Source: Trebonia sp963737285
GTDB lineage: Bacteria; Actinomycetota; Actinomycetes; Streptosporangiales; Streptosporangiaceae
NCBI GenBank assembly: GCA_963737285.1
Contig: CAVTRT010000002.1
Coordinates: 868,001 to 932,000 of the forward strand
DNA length: 64,000 nucleotides
Direction: 5' to 3'
Made by a program: the position numbers and the translations under genes. Every line of letters begins with the position of its first letter. The stretch's first letter is position 1. Below the pieces are notes generated by a model that ran no database searches, was not told the origin of the DNA, and saw nothing but the letters and a program-made list of their open reading frames with translations. This document shows positions 54,582 through 62,830 of this stretch, piece by piece.

Positions 54582-55558
54582 TGGGCGCCTCCGCAGACGA
54601 GCTGGAGGTATGCGTCCTCCAGCGTGGGGTTGTCTACCGCCAGGTCGTCGAGGTCGCCGAGGTCGTTGGCGGCGGCCCAGCCGAGCAGTTCGCGCAGCGC
54701 GGTCGCTGTGTGGCAGGTCACGCAGGTGGCGACCTGGCCGGTAATCGTCACGTCCAGGCCGGAAGGGGGCTGCAGGGAGCCGTTTCGAAGCCGCTGCGGA
54801 GCAGTGAAAGTGATCCTTGTGGAGCAGTCAGCCTGGCGGGCGACCTGCTGCACCGTGCCGGTGACCTGGATGCGGCCGGCCTGCAAGATCGCCAGCCGGT
54901 CGGCGAGCCGCTCCGCCTCGTCCAGGTAGTGCGTGGTGAGCACGATGGTCTTGCCGAGCGCGCGCAGGTTCTCTATCGCGGCCCAGCAGCGGCGCCGGGA
55001 CTCTGGGTCAAAACCCGTCGTCGGCTCGTCCAGGAAGATAAGGTCCGGGTCGCCGGCGAGTGCCAGGGCTAGGTCTAGGCGGCGGCGCTGCCCGCCGGAC
55101 AGGCGGCGCACTTGCGAGTTGCGATCCTCGGTCAGTTCGACGGCGGCGAGGAGGTCTGCCAGCGGGCGCGGGCTCGGGTAGTAAGCGCGCCAGATGTCGA
55201 TCAGCTCGGCCACCCGCGCCTGGCGGGGGAAGCCGCACTCCTGCAAGACGATGCCGATCCGCTCGCGGAGCTTGGCGGGCTGCGCCGCGGGGTCCATGCC
55301 GAGCACACGAACGGTGCCGCTGGTGCGCTGCCGGAAGCCCTCCAGGATCTCGACCGTGGTGGTCTTGCCCGCGCCGTTTGGCCCCAGCAGGCAGAACACC
55401 TCGCCGCAGCACACCTGAAAGTCCACGCCGCGCAGCACCTGGCGATCGCCATAGCTCATCGTGAGGTCTCGGACCTCAATCGCGGGCGGGGCATCGGAGG
55501 GAACATTCCCCCCCTTCGCCAAGTCCCGGGCCAGCTCAGCGGCCAGCGTATTGGTCAT
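54578..55558 (-). CDS. ABC exporter ATP-binding protein (drug-efflux type)
   Basis: 326 aa from the ATG at 55558, which overlaps the tetR stop (ATGA). Walker A GPNGAGKTT, Q-loop VLQECGFP, signature LSGGQRRRLDLALA, Walker B LIFLDEPTTGFDP and His switch TTHYLDEAERLADR are all standard. A C-terminal ~100-residue domain with CVTCHTATALRELL and LEDAYLQLV is the usual DrrA-like extension. Confidence 0.93.
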   Translation of the reverse strand: MTNTLAAELARDLAKGGNVPSDAPPAIEVRDLTMSYGDRQVLRGVDFQVCCGEVFCLLGPNGAGKTTTVEILEGFRQRTSGTVRVLGMDPAAQPAKLRERIGIVLQECGFPRQARVAELIDIWRAYYPSPRPLADLLAAVELTEDRNSQVRRLSGGQRRRLDLALALAGDPDLIFLDEPTTGFDPESRRRCWAAIENLRALGKTIVLTTHYLDEAERLADRLAILQAGRIQVTGTVQQVARQADCSTRITFTAPQRLRNGSLQPPSGLDVTITGQVATCVTCHTATALRELLGWAAANDLGDLDDLAVDNPTLEDAYLQLVCGGAQ

Positions 55559-56371
55559 GCGCCCTCCCCTAGGTACTGCTCTTGAAGGTGCTGCTCTTGC
55601 AAGTCGAGATCCTGTGCGTCCCGCGCCCCCAGGCCCCAGGCTTCCAGGTCCCACGCTTCCAGGTGCCGCGCCGGGACCAGGGCATGCACGAGCGTGTCAA
55701 CCGCGGTGTCCTGTGCGAGGCTGGCCGGGATCGCGGCGCCCTCGGGGTCAGAGAAGCGGTGCCGGGCGAACCACGTCAGCGTCTCCAGGACCAGGCGCGC
55801 GGTTGCCGCGCTGTCCGGTGTCGCGCGCAGTGCGCCGGTGGCGGCGCGATTGTCCAGGTAGCTGGTCAGTGCCGCGAGGACTGGGGCGCAGGCCGGCGTT
55901 GAGCAGGTCGGCGAGCTCGGGAAGCTCTCGGGCAGACCGCTCGATCATGTCCGCCGCCCGGTTGGTCAGTTCCTCCAGGCTGAACAACTCGCGCAGGATC
56001 GCCTCAAGCTCTGCCGCCGGGTCCTGCGGCTCGGCCAGCATCGCCTGCGCGAGCGTCCCGAACGGGAACTCAGCGGCCACGTACTCCCGCGCCTCCCGGA
56101 TGATCTCTTCCAAGGACGGTGCCGTCAGCGGGAAGCCGCCGCCGAGGTCGTCTTCCGCTGGCAGCGGCTCCAGCAGCAGGGCATGCCTGATCGCCAGTAC
56201 GAACAGCCCCTCCTTGCCATCGACATACCTGTACAACGCCGCCTCGGACAGTCCTGCTTCCCGGGCGACGTCACTCATGCGCGCCGACCGGAAGCCGTCC
56301 CTGGCGAACACGCGCACTGCGGCGTCGAGTACCTCAGGGAACCGCTTGTGGGCGCTCCGTTTTCCTGACAC
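55555..56371 (-). CDS. TetR-family transcriptional regulator, one frameshift
   Basis: About 272 aa. The helix-turn-helix is RFPEVLDAAVRVFARDGFRS then MSDVAREAGLSEAALYRYVD. Near 55892 the frame changes to PVLAALTSYLDNRAATGALR and continues to a TGA at 55555 that overlaps the ATPase start, so the second frame is real and one extra base explains the break. The start GTG 56371 (VSGKRSAHKR) is preferred over GTG 56404, since the likely operator covers the latter. The C-terminus has LEAW and LQEQ short repeats. Local repressor of the ABC exporter by arrangement. Confidence 0.8.
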
Positions 56372-56388
56372 AAACGTCACTCTACGCG

Positions 56389-56410
56389 TAAGTGAGCCAG
56401 TCACTCACAC
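56389..56410. promoter_or_regulatory. Probable TetR operator
   Basis: taAGTGAgccagTCACTcaca holds inverted arms AGTGA (56391-56395) and TCACT (56401-56405), overlapped by a second pair GTGAG/CTCAC (56392-56396 and 56404-56408). It lies just upstream of the preferred tetR start. The form is typical of TetR autoregulatory sites; binding is inferred. Confidence 0.55.
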
Positions 56411-56453
56411 AGTGTCGCGCACATCACGCTGGGCCGATGCCCGCGGGACGGGG

Positions 56454-57860
56454 TTACTGGCCTTCCGCAAGCCATCGCGGGGCGTGGCGCCCTAGCGGGC
56501 CGGCTTCAACCTGCCACTGCGGCGTTACCCCGGCGATCTGGCCAGGAAGAGGGACGCGGCGGGCGCGGCCCCAGGCTGTCACCTCCTCCACGAGGGCGAA
56601 ATCGGCCGGGCTGGGCCTGGGAGGCAGGGACTGCGGCCGGGGCAGGGACCACAGGAGGTTGGCCGTGCCGATGAGACAGGCACGGACGCGGGTCACGACC
56701 GAGTCCGTCAGCCGCCGGGTGAGGGCACGGCCGATGGCGGCGGCGACAAGGTAGCCCGTGGCGTGGTCGAGGGCCTGGACGGGGAGCGGGACCGGGCTGT
56801 CCGCGCCTGCCGCCTGCCCGCCGAGGGCCGCGATGCCGCAGCTCATCTGGACAAGGCTGTCGAAGCCGCGGCGGTCCCGCCACGGGCCGTCCCAGCCGTA
56901 GGCGTCGAGGGAAGCGATGATCAGCGCCGGGTTCAAGGCGGCGAGCGCGTCGTCGCCGTAGCCGAGCCGGTCGAGGGCATCCGCACGCAGCCCGGTGACC
57001 AGCACGTCGGCGGTGGCGACCAGGTCCTCGAACGCGGCCCTTCCAGCCGCGGTCACCAGGTCGAGCGCGGTGGTGCGCTTGCCGGCGGTGGTTTCTGGCA
57101 GGAGGGCCGCCACCTCCTGGAAGCCGGGCGGGTCGACACGGAGCACGTCCGCGCCGTAGGCCGCCAGGAACCGGGTGGCCACCGGTCCGGCGATGACCCG
57201 GGTCAGGTCTAGTATCCGGATGCCGCAGTAGGGGTGCGTGCGGGCCGGGGGAAGGAACGTTCGGGATGGGAGGACTTTGGCATTGAGGGATAGCGGTGGG
57301 GCGGTCGCGGTGGCGGCGCCTGGCGGGGAGGCGAGCCAGGCCTCGCGGGTGTGCAGGGCGGCCGCGCAGCCGCCCGCATCGACGACGGCCGCTTCCAGGT
57401 CCTCGGCCTTCCAGGCTCCGGCGGCGGCCGCGACGGAGTCCTTGTCGTGGGCGGCGAGGACCCGTTCGACGGCGGCGCGGTGGTAGGCGTAGTTGGTGTG
57501 CAGCCGGATCCAGCCATCTTGTGCCTGGTAGTCCCCGGCGATCTGGTCCCAGGCCTTCGGGCGGTCCCAGCCGACCGGGGTAAACAGCTTCTCGGCGGCG
57601 AAGGCGGCGCTAGCGGCACGGCTGTCCACGGTGACGGAGACCGGCCGGGTGGCACCCGCGGCGTCAGTGTTCCTGGCGCCAAGGAACTCGGCGGCCGCGA
57701 GGGTCGCGGCGGCGACCGACCCGGTTGCCAGGCCAGTCACGTCAAAGTACGAGGGCAGAACCTGGCGCGGGCCAGTGGTGATGAGGGTCTCGAGGCTGCC
57801 TGGCGAGCCGCCTGCCTCGCGCCAGATCCGGGCGGCGACCTTTTCTAGTGCTTCGGTCAT
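56454..57860 (-). CDS. CaiB/BaiF family III CoA-transferase
   Basis: 468 aa from the ATG at 57860. The C-terminal part is a standard family III transferase: RILDLTRVIAGPVATRFLAA, ADVLVTGLRADALDRLGYG, SLDAYGWDGPW and the probable catalytic Asp (about 365) in QALDHATGYLVA. The N-terminal ~210 residues resemble another, degenerate half of the same fold (DGWIRLHTNYAYHRAAVERV). Such enzymes move CoA between carboxylic acids through an Asp anhydride. Divergent from the HTH-citrate synthase gene, with a palindromic site in the 57-bp spacer. Substrate unknown. Confidence 0.85.
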   Translation of the reverse strand: MTEALEKVAARIWREAGGSPGSLETLITTGPRQVLPSYFDVTGLATGSVAAATLAAAEFLGARNTDAAGATRPVSVTVDSRAASAAFAAEKLFTPVGWDRPKAWDQIAGDYQAQDGWIRLHTNYAYHRAAVERVLAAHDKDSVAAAAGAWKAEDLEAAVVDAGGCAAALHTREAWLASPPGAATATAPPLSLNAKVLPSRTFLPPARTHPYCGIRILDLTRVIAGPVATRFLAAYGADVLRVDPPGFQEVAALLPETTAGKRTTALDLVTAAGRAAFEDLVATADVLVTGLRADALDRLGYGDDALAALNPALIIASLDAYGWDGPWRDRRGFDSLVQMSCGIAALGGQAAGADSPVPLPVQALDHATGYLVAAAIGRALTRRLTDSVVTRVRACLIGTANLLWSLPRPQSLPPRPSPADFALVEEVTAWGRARRVPLPGQIAGVTPQWQVEAGPLGRHAPRWLAEGQ

Positions 57861-57889
57861 GCAACTGATTCTCCGGGGACGCGCTTCCG

Positions 57890-57915
57890 TAATCAACGTT
57901 GATTATCATCAACGT
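57890..57915. promoter_or_regulatory. Palindromic operator between CoA-transferase and HTH-citrate synthase genes
   Basis: TAATCAACGTTGATTA (57890-57905) is a perfect 16-bp palindrome. The half-site ATCAACGT recurs at 57908-57915, exactly 16 bp after its first copy, ending 3 bp before the ATG at 57918. It is strikingly AT-rich for this genome. The citrate synthase homologue with its own helix-turn-helix is the natural candidate binder. Confidence 0.65.
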
Positions 57916-57917
57916 GC

Positions 57918-59105
57918 ATGGGTGAACTGGTAGACGCGCGAACGGCGGCGGAGCGACTCGGGGTGGACGTTCGCACCTTGTACGCGTACGTGAGCAGGGG
58001 GTCGCTGCGCCGAGTGCCAGGGCCAGATGGCCGCAGCAGCCGGTATGACTGCGACGACCTGGAACTGCTCGCCAGGCGGTCCCGGCCGCGCACGCTACCG
58101 CGCCCGGCGGCGAGCATCGACCTCATCATCGCCACCGGGGTGAGCACGGTGACCGACGGGGTGATCCGGTACCGAGGGGTCGACGTGCTCGACCTCGTGG
58201 CAGCCGGGGATCCGTTCGAGCGGGTTGCCGACCTGCTGTGGGGCGGCTCGGCCAGTGACTGGGAAGCTGGCCCGCGGGAAGCCCCTCCGTCTCCCCCTCC
58301 TGACGGGCTGCCCGTGCTGCTGCGTTTCGCCATCGCGGTTGCCACGATGGCTGCGCCCGTCGTGCCAGCACTGGGAGCCACACCGCCGGCAGTCGCCAAG
58401 GCCGAGCATGACTGGCCTGCCTATGGTCGCCGCCTTATCAGCTGCCTAGCAGGCTGCACGGCTGGTCGCGCGCCCGGCTCCTGCCCCAGCAGCGACGAGG
58501 CCGGGGCTGGCCACATAGCGACGCGCCTATGGGAGCTCTCGTCGCCGGCGGCGCCGACGGCCCCTCGGGTGCGGGCGCTCAACACGGCCCTGGTGCTGCT
58601 CGCCGAGCACGAGCTCGCACTATCCACCTTGTCTGTCCGCGTCGCCGCATCCGCGCGGGCCACCCCCAGCGCGTGCATCCTGGCGGGGCTGAGCACGCTG
58701 AGCGGCGCACTGCACGGCGGGGCAGCCCGCGCCCTGCATGAGTTGCTCTTGCACCGGGCCGCCGGGGAGCAGCGGGACATGCCGCCGCAGGCGGTGGCGT
58801 TCGGCCACCCGGTACACCGGCATGGCGACCCGCGGACCGGCCCGCTCCTCGACGCCGTCTACGGTTTCGCCACGTCAGCCGATCGCGAGTTGATCGAGTC
58901 CGTGCGGAACATGCCGGCCGCGCCGCCGAATGTCGACTTCGCCCTGGGCGCCCTCACCTACGCCGCCGGCATGCCCTCGGATGCAGCGACCGCGATCTTC
59001 GCGATCGCTCGCACGGCTGGCTGGATCGCGCACGCCGCTGAAGAGTACGGCGAGCCGCCACTGCGCTTCCGCGGTCACGCGTTCAACCAGGGTCGAGGAA
59101 GATAG
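57918..59105 (+). CDS. Citrate synthase-like protein with N-terminal helix-turn-helix
   Basis: 395 aa. Residues 1-55 form a MerR/HTH_17-like DNA-binding domain (ARTAAERLGVDVRTLYAYVS, SSRYDCDDLELL). Residues about 70-390 are a citrate synthase fold with the three catalytic residues kept: His in SGALHGGAARAL, His in AFGHPVHRHGDPR and Asp in NVDFALGALTYA. The usual Arg after the second His is Pro (GHPV against GHRV in gltA). The C-terminus is shorter than in GltA. It may be an enzyme that regulates its own locus in response to CoA esters. The architecture is known from databases; its function is not established to my knowledge. Confidence 0.8.
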   Translation: MGELVDARTAAERLGVDVRTLYAYVSRGSLRRVPGPDGRSSRYDCDDLELLARRSRPRTLPRPAASIDLIIATGVSTVTDGVIRYRGVDVLDLVAAGDPFERVADLLWGGSASDWEAGPREAPPSPPPDGLPVLLRFAIAVATMAAPVVPALGATPPAVAKAEHDWPAYGRRLISCLAGCTAGRAPGSCPSSDEAGAGHIATRLWELSSPAAPTAPRVRALNTALVLLAEHELALSTLSVRVAASARATPSACILAGLSTLSGALHGGAARALHELLLHRAAGEQRDMPPQAVAFGHPVHRHGDPRTGPLLDAVYGFATSADRELIESVRNMPAAPPNVDFALGALTYAAGMPSDAATAIFAIARTAGWIAHAAEEYGEPPLRFRGHAFNQGRGR

Positions 59106-59278
59106 CCGACGGCGCACGGGAATGCCAGAGCAGCAGTGACACCGTTGCTGTCGCGGGGCCTAACAGGCAACGCGCCACCACTGTCGCGATGACGACAGCG
59201 GTGACGCGTTGCGTACATTTGGTGACCACAGCGCTGGCGCCGTCACTGCGGTTATGCCATTGCCGCAGTCAATCAGCG

Positions 59279-60265
59279 CTAGCCCAGGGCCGGGATGACC
59301 TGCTCGGTGAACAACTGCAGGCCGGAGCGGTCGTAGGCGACTTCAGGGAAGTTGAGGATCGGGTAGGTCATGCCGAGCTTGCGCAGCGCGGTGAGCCGCT
59401 CAACTACTTGCTCCGGCGTGCCTACCAGCGGGCCGGTGGCCGCAGTCTGCACCTGGGCTTCCACCTGGTCGGCGGGCACATACGGAGTCAGGTGCGACCG
59501 CAGCCACTCCAGCTTGTCGGCGACCTGCGCGGCCGTGGAGCCGATGATGACGTTGTAGTTAGACGACCGCGTGATCGCCCCGAAGTCCGTGCCGACCTCC
59601 CGGCAGTGCTCTTCCAGGACAGCGGACTTGTGCTGGAACCCCTCAGGCGTTCCGTCGAAGTTCGTGTACGCGGCGTACTTCGCGGCGATCCGCAGCGTCT
59701 TCTTCTCGCCGCCGCCGGCGATCCACAGCGGGATGCCCCCTGACTGCAGCGGCAGTGGCTGGCAGATTGCCCCGTCCACCTGGTAGTGCTTGCCCGCGAA
59801 GGTCGCGGTGCCCTCCGCCCACAGGGAGCGCATGATCTGCACGCCCTCATCGAGCATGGCCAGTCGCTCCCCCGCCGACGGGAAGCCGTACCCGTAGGCC
59901 CGCCACTCGTGCTCGTACCATCCGGCGCCGATGCCCATCTCGGCCCGCCCGCCAGAGATCACGTCCACGGTGGCCGCTACCTTCGCGAGGTAGGCCGGGT
60001 TCCGGTACGCCATGCAGGTGCACATCTGGCCCAGGCGCACCCGGCTGGTCGTCGCGCCGAGAGCCGCCATGAGCGTCCACGCCTCGTGCGTGGCCTCCTG
60101 CGTCGGCACGGGCACGGTGTGGAAGTGGTCATAGACCCACACAGACTCAAATGACCCGGCCTCCGCCGCACGGGCGATGTCGAGCATGACGTTCCACTGG
60201 TCGGCGGGGCTGATCCCCACCAGGTCAAGCCGCCATCCTTGCGGCACGAACATTCCAAAGCGCAT
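59279..60265 (-). CDS. LLM-class F420-dependent oxidoreductase
   Basis: 328 aa with the TIM-barrel luciferase-like pattern: MRFGMFVPQGWRLDL, VWVYDHFHTVPVPTQEATHE, TSRVRLGQMCTCMAYRNPAY, VDVISGGRAEMGIGAGWYEH and LPLQSGGIPLWIAGGGEKKT. This is the F420-dependent type common in actinomycetes; substrate unknown. It is divergent from the GT4 gene, 189 bp away. Confidence 0.85.
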   Translation of the reverse strand: MRFGMFVPQGWRLDLVGISPADQWNVMLDIARAAEAGSFESVWVYDHFHTVPVPTQEATHEAWTLMAALGATTSRVRLGQMCTCMAYRNPAYLAKVAATVDVISGGRAEMGIGAGWYEHEWRAYGYGFPSAGERLAMLDEGVQIMRSLWAEGTATFAGKHYQVDGAICQPLPLQSGGIPLWIAGGGEKKTLRIAAKYAAYTNFDGTPEGFQHKSAVLEEHCREVGTDFGAITRSSNYNVIIGSTAAQVADKLEWLRSHLTPYVPADQVEAQVQTAATGPLVGTPEQVVERLTALRKLGMTYPILNFPEVAYDRSGLQLFTEQVIPALG

Positions 60266-60454
60266 GTAGGCACCCTATCGACGCCGGTCCAAGTAGCTGG
60301 AAGCCACCCCCCCAAGGCCCGACGCGCTAGATTACAAAGAGGTGAAACCCAGCTTCCTTCCGGGTGTCCATCAGCGCCAGCACAGAAAAGTCATTCACAG
60401 TTCGTCGATGCGTAACGATCCCGTGGGCTAATTCGAACAGAAGGTGGCCATCTT

Positions 60455-62830
60455 GTGGACATGCGGATCGCAATCATTACGGAGTCGTTCCCACCAGACG
60501 TGAACGGCGTCTCACACTGCGTAATGCGAGTGGCTGACCACCTCACCCGCAACGGCCACCAACCATTGGTCATTGCTCCCGAGTCTGCCCGCGAGAGCCT
60601 GGGCGACGACACCCAGTTCCCCTACCCGGTGGAACGCGTCCCATCCATCCCCCTGCCCGGTTACCCGACCTTTCGCCTCGGTCTCCCGAACCCGAAGATC
60701 CGCCGGGCCATCATCGATCACGGGGCACAGGTTGTCCACCTGGCCAGCCCGGTGGCCATCGGGGCGTGGGGCAGTCACGTCGCCCGCAGCCTTGACCTGC
60801 CCACCGTGGCCGTCTACCAGACGGACCTGCCGGCTTACGCACGCGCCTACCGGCTCAGCAAGGCGACCGAGTCCTTCGCCTGGCGCTGGCTGCGCGACAT
60901 CCACAACGCGGCGGGCCGGACTCTCGCGCCGTCCTCGGTCACGGCGGCGGACTTGCGCGAGCACGGCATGACGAATGTCGTGATCTGGGGCCGCGGCGTG
61001 GACACGGCACTGTTCCACCCGCGCAAGCGCGACGCTGACCTGCGTGCCGAGCTCGCTCCCGACGGCCAGCTGCTGGCTGGCTACGTTGGCCGGCTGGCCA
61101 CAGAGAAGCGGGTTGACCTGCTCGCGGCGATCACGGCCCAGCCAGGCGTCAGGCTCGTCATTACCGGCGGCGGCCCGGAGGAGGCGGAACTGCGGGAGGC
61201 CATCCCGGACGCGGTCTTCCTCGGCGAGCGGTACCGCGAGGACTTGGCGCGGATCTACGCGAGCATGGACGTGTTCGTCCACAGCGGCCCCTTCGAGACG
61301 TTCGGCCAGACCATCCAGGAGGCGGCAGCGAGCGGACTGCCCGTGGTCGCCCCTGCCGCTGGCGGCCCGGTGGACCTCGTCGATGACGGCGTCACTGGCT
61401 ACCTCGTTCCCCCCGGCGACGCGGACGCACTCGCCGCGGGGGTCGCGAGGCTGGCCGCCGACCCGGCGCTGCGGAGCCGGATGGGCGAGGCCGCCCGCCG
61501 GAAGGTCCTCGGCCGCTCCTGGGCCGCCTTGACGGGCGAGCTGATCGGTCACTACACGGCGGTGATCGCTGCGCGCGAGGCTCAGCCCGAGACCGAGCTG
61601 GCCGCATCAGCCGGCGTTACGGGTAGCCCAGCGCGGGAGGCAGACAATGACCCGACGGCGACCGGGGGCGGCTGGCATCATCATCGGCATGACCACCTTT
61701 CCCCGAACGGCCCGGCCAACTCCCTTGCCGACGTGCGCGGCCTGCGGGCTGGCCACGCCACGCTGGCGGGCGACGGCTGGCTGACCGGCGTCACGGTGGT
61801 GGTCACCGGCCCCGAGGGGGCGACCGGTGGTGTCGACGTGCGCGGCGGCGGCCCGGGAACCAGGGAAACTGACCTGCTCAGCCCGCTCAGCCAGGTCGAG
61901 CGCGTCAACGCGATCGTGCTCGCCGGAGGCAGCGCGTACGGGCTTTGCGCCGCGCACGGCGTGATGACCCGGCTCGCGGGCATGCATCGTGGCATCCGGG
62001 TCGGGCCGGAACCGTCCCATGTCGTGCCCATCGTCCCGGCGGCGATCCTGTACGACCTCGGGCGCGGCGGCGTCTTCGGCAACTACCCCGGATCTGACGC
62101 GGGCGAGGCCGCCTTCGACGCGGCCATGGCCCCATCCGTGACCAATGACACGGCCAATGACACGGCCAATGACACGGCTGACGGAGCGGCTACCGTGCCC
62201 GCCGGGTGCGTGGGCGCCGGGACTGGCGCGCTGGCGGGCCAGCTGAAGGGCGGGATCGGCTCCGCGAGCGAGGTGCTGGAGGAATCCGGGGTCACGGTGG
62301 CGGCCCTTGCGGCGGTTAACGCGGTGGGCTCGGTCGCCGACGACCGGACCGGCCTGCTGCATGGCGCGCGGTTCGGCCTGCCCGGCGAGTTCGCGTGGCT
62401 GGCCACCCCGTCCGCGGCGGAGCTTCGTGCGGGCGCGGACCGGCTGAGCTCGCGGCCCCCGACCGGTCCGAGCCAGGATCGGGGGCTGAGCGGACCCCGC
62501 CCGCTAAACACCACGATCGGGGTTATCGGATGCGACGCGAGCCTGACCAAGGCCCAGTGCGCCAAGCTGGCCGCGGTTGCCCATGACGGGATGGCCCGCG
62601 CCATCCGCCCTGCGCACTCCATGTTCGACGGGGACACGATCTTCGCGCTGGCGACCGGCTCTGGCTCGCCTGCGACGCCGCTGGAGTTCCACGCCATCTT
62701 GACGTCGGCCGCCGACTGCTTCACCCGGGCCGTCGTCCACGCGATCCTGAGCGCCTCGTCGGTGACTACCCCGGCCGGCACCTGGCCTAGCTACCTGGAC
62801 CTGTTCCCGAGCGCCGACGCCCGCCGCTAG
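60455..62830 (+). CDS. GT4 glycosyltransferase (MgtA-like) read together with a P1-family aminopeptidase
   Basis: One 791-aa frame. Residues about 1-380 are a GT4 enzyme (MRIAIITESFPPDVNGVSHC, VYQTDLPAYARAYR, GRLATEKRVDLLAAI, GPFETFGQTIQEAAASGLPV) similar to the mannosyltransferase MgtA. Residues about 425-791 are a P1 peptidase of the DmpA/BapA type (NSLADVRGLRAGHATLAGDG, GGVDVRGGGPGTRETDLL, LAGGSAYGL, and the self-cleavage/catalytic region LNTTIGVIGCDASLTKAQ). The joining ~45 residues are low-complexity. GGGAGG lies 6 nt before an out-of-frame ATG at 61647, so two genes joined by indels are likely. GTG 60455 has AAGGTGG upstream. Confidence 0.7.
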   Translation: MDMRIAIITESFPPDVNGVSHCVMRVADHLTRNGHQPLVIAPESARESLGDDTQFPYPVERVPSIPLPGYPTFRLGLPNPKIRRAIIDHGAQVVHLASPVAIGAWGSHVARSLDLPTVAVYQTDLPAYARAYRLSKATESFAWRWLRDIHNAAGRTLAPSSVTAADLREHGMTNVVIWGRGVDTALFHPRKRDADLRAELAPDGQLLAGYVGRLATEKRVDLLAAITAQPGVRLVITGGGPEEAELREAIPDAVFLGERYREDLARIYASMDVFVHSGPFETFGQTIQEAAASGLPVVAPAAGGPVDLVDDGVTGYLVPPGDADALAAGVARLAADPALRSRMGEAARRKVLGRSWAALTGELIGHYTAVIAAREAQPETELAASAGVTGSPAREADNDPTATGGGWHHHRHDHLSPNGPANSLADVRGLRAGHATLAGDGWLTGVTVVVTGPEGATGGVDVRGGGPGTRETDLLSPLSQVERVNAIVLAGGSAYGLCAAHGVMTRLAGMHRGIRVGPEPSHVVPIVPAAILYDLGRGGVFGNYPGSDAGEAAFDAAMAPSVTNDTANDTANDTADGAATVPAGCVGAGTGALAGQLKGGIGSASEVLEESGVTVAALAAVNAVGSVADDRTGLLHGARFGLPGEFAWLATPSAAELRAGADRLSSRPPTGPSQDRGLSGPRPLNTTIGVIGCDASLTKAQCAKLAAVAHDGMARAIRPAHSMFDGDTIFALATGSGSPATPLEFHAILTSAADCFTRAVVHAILSASSVTTPAGTWPSYLDLFPSADARR

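Noticed and set aside
60455..62830. True bifunctional glycosyltransferase-peptidase as the novel system
   Set aside because: An internal ribosome-binding site and a frame-shifted ATG at the junction make two separate genes the better explanation.
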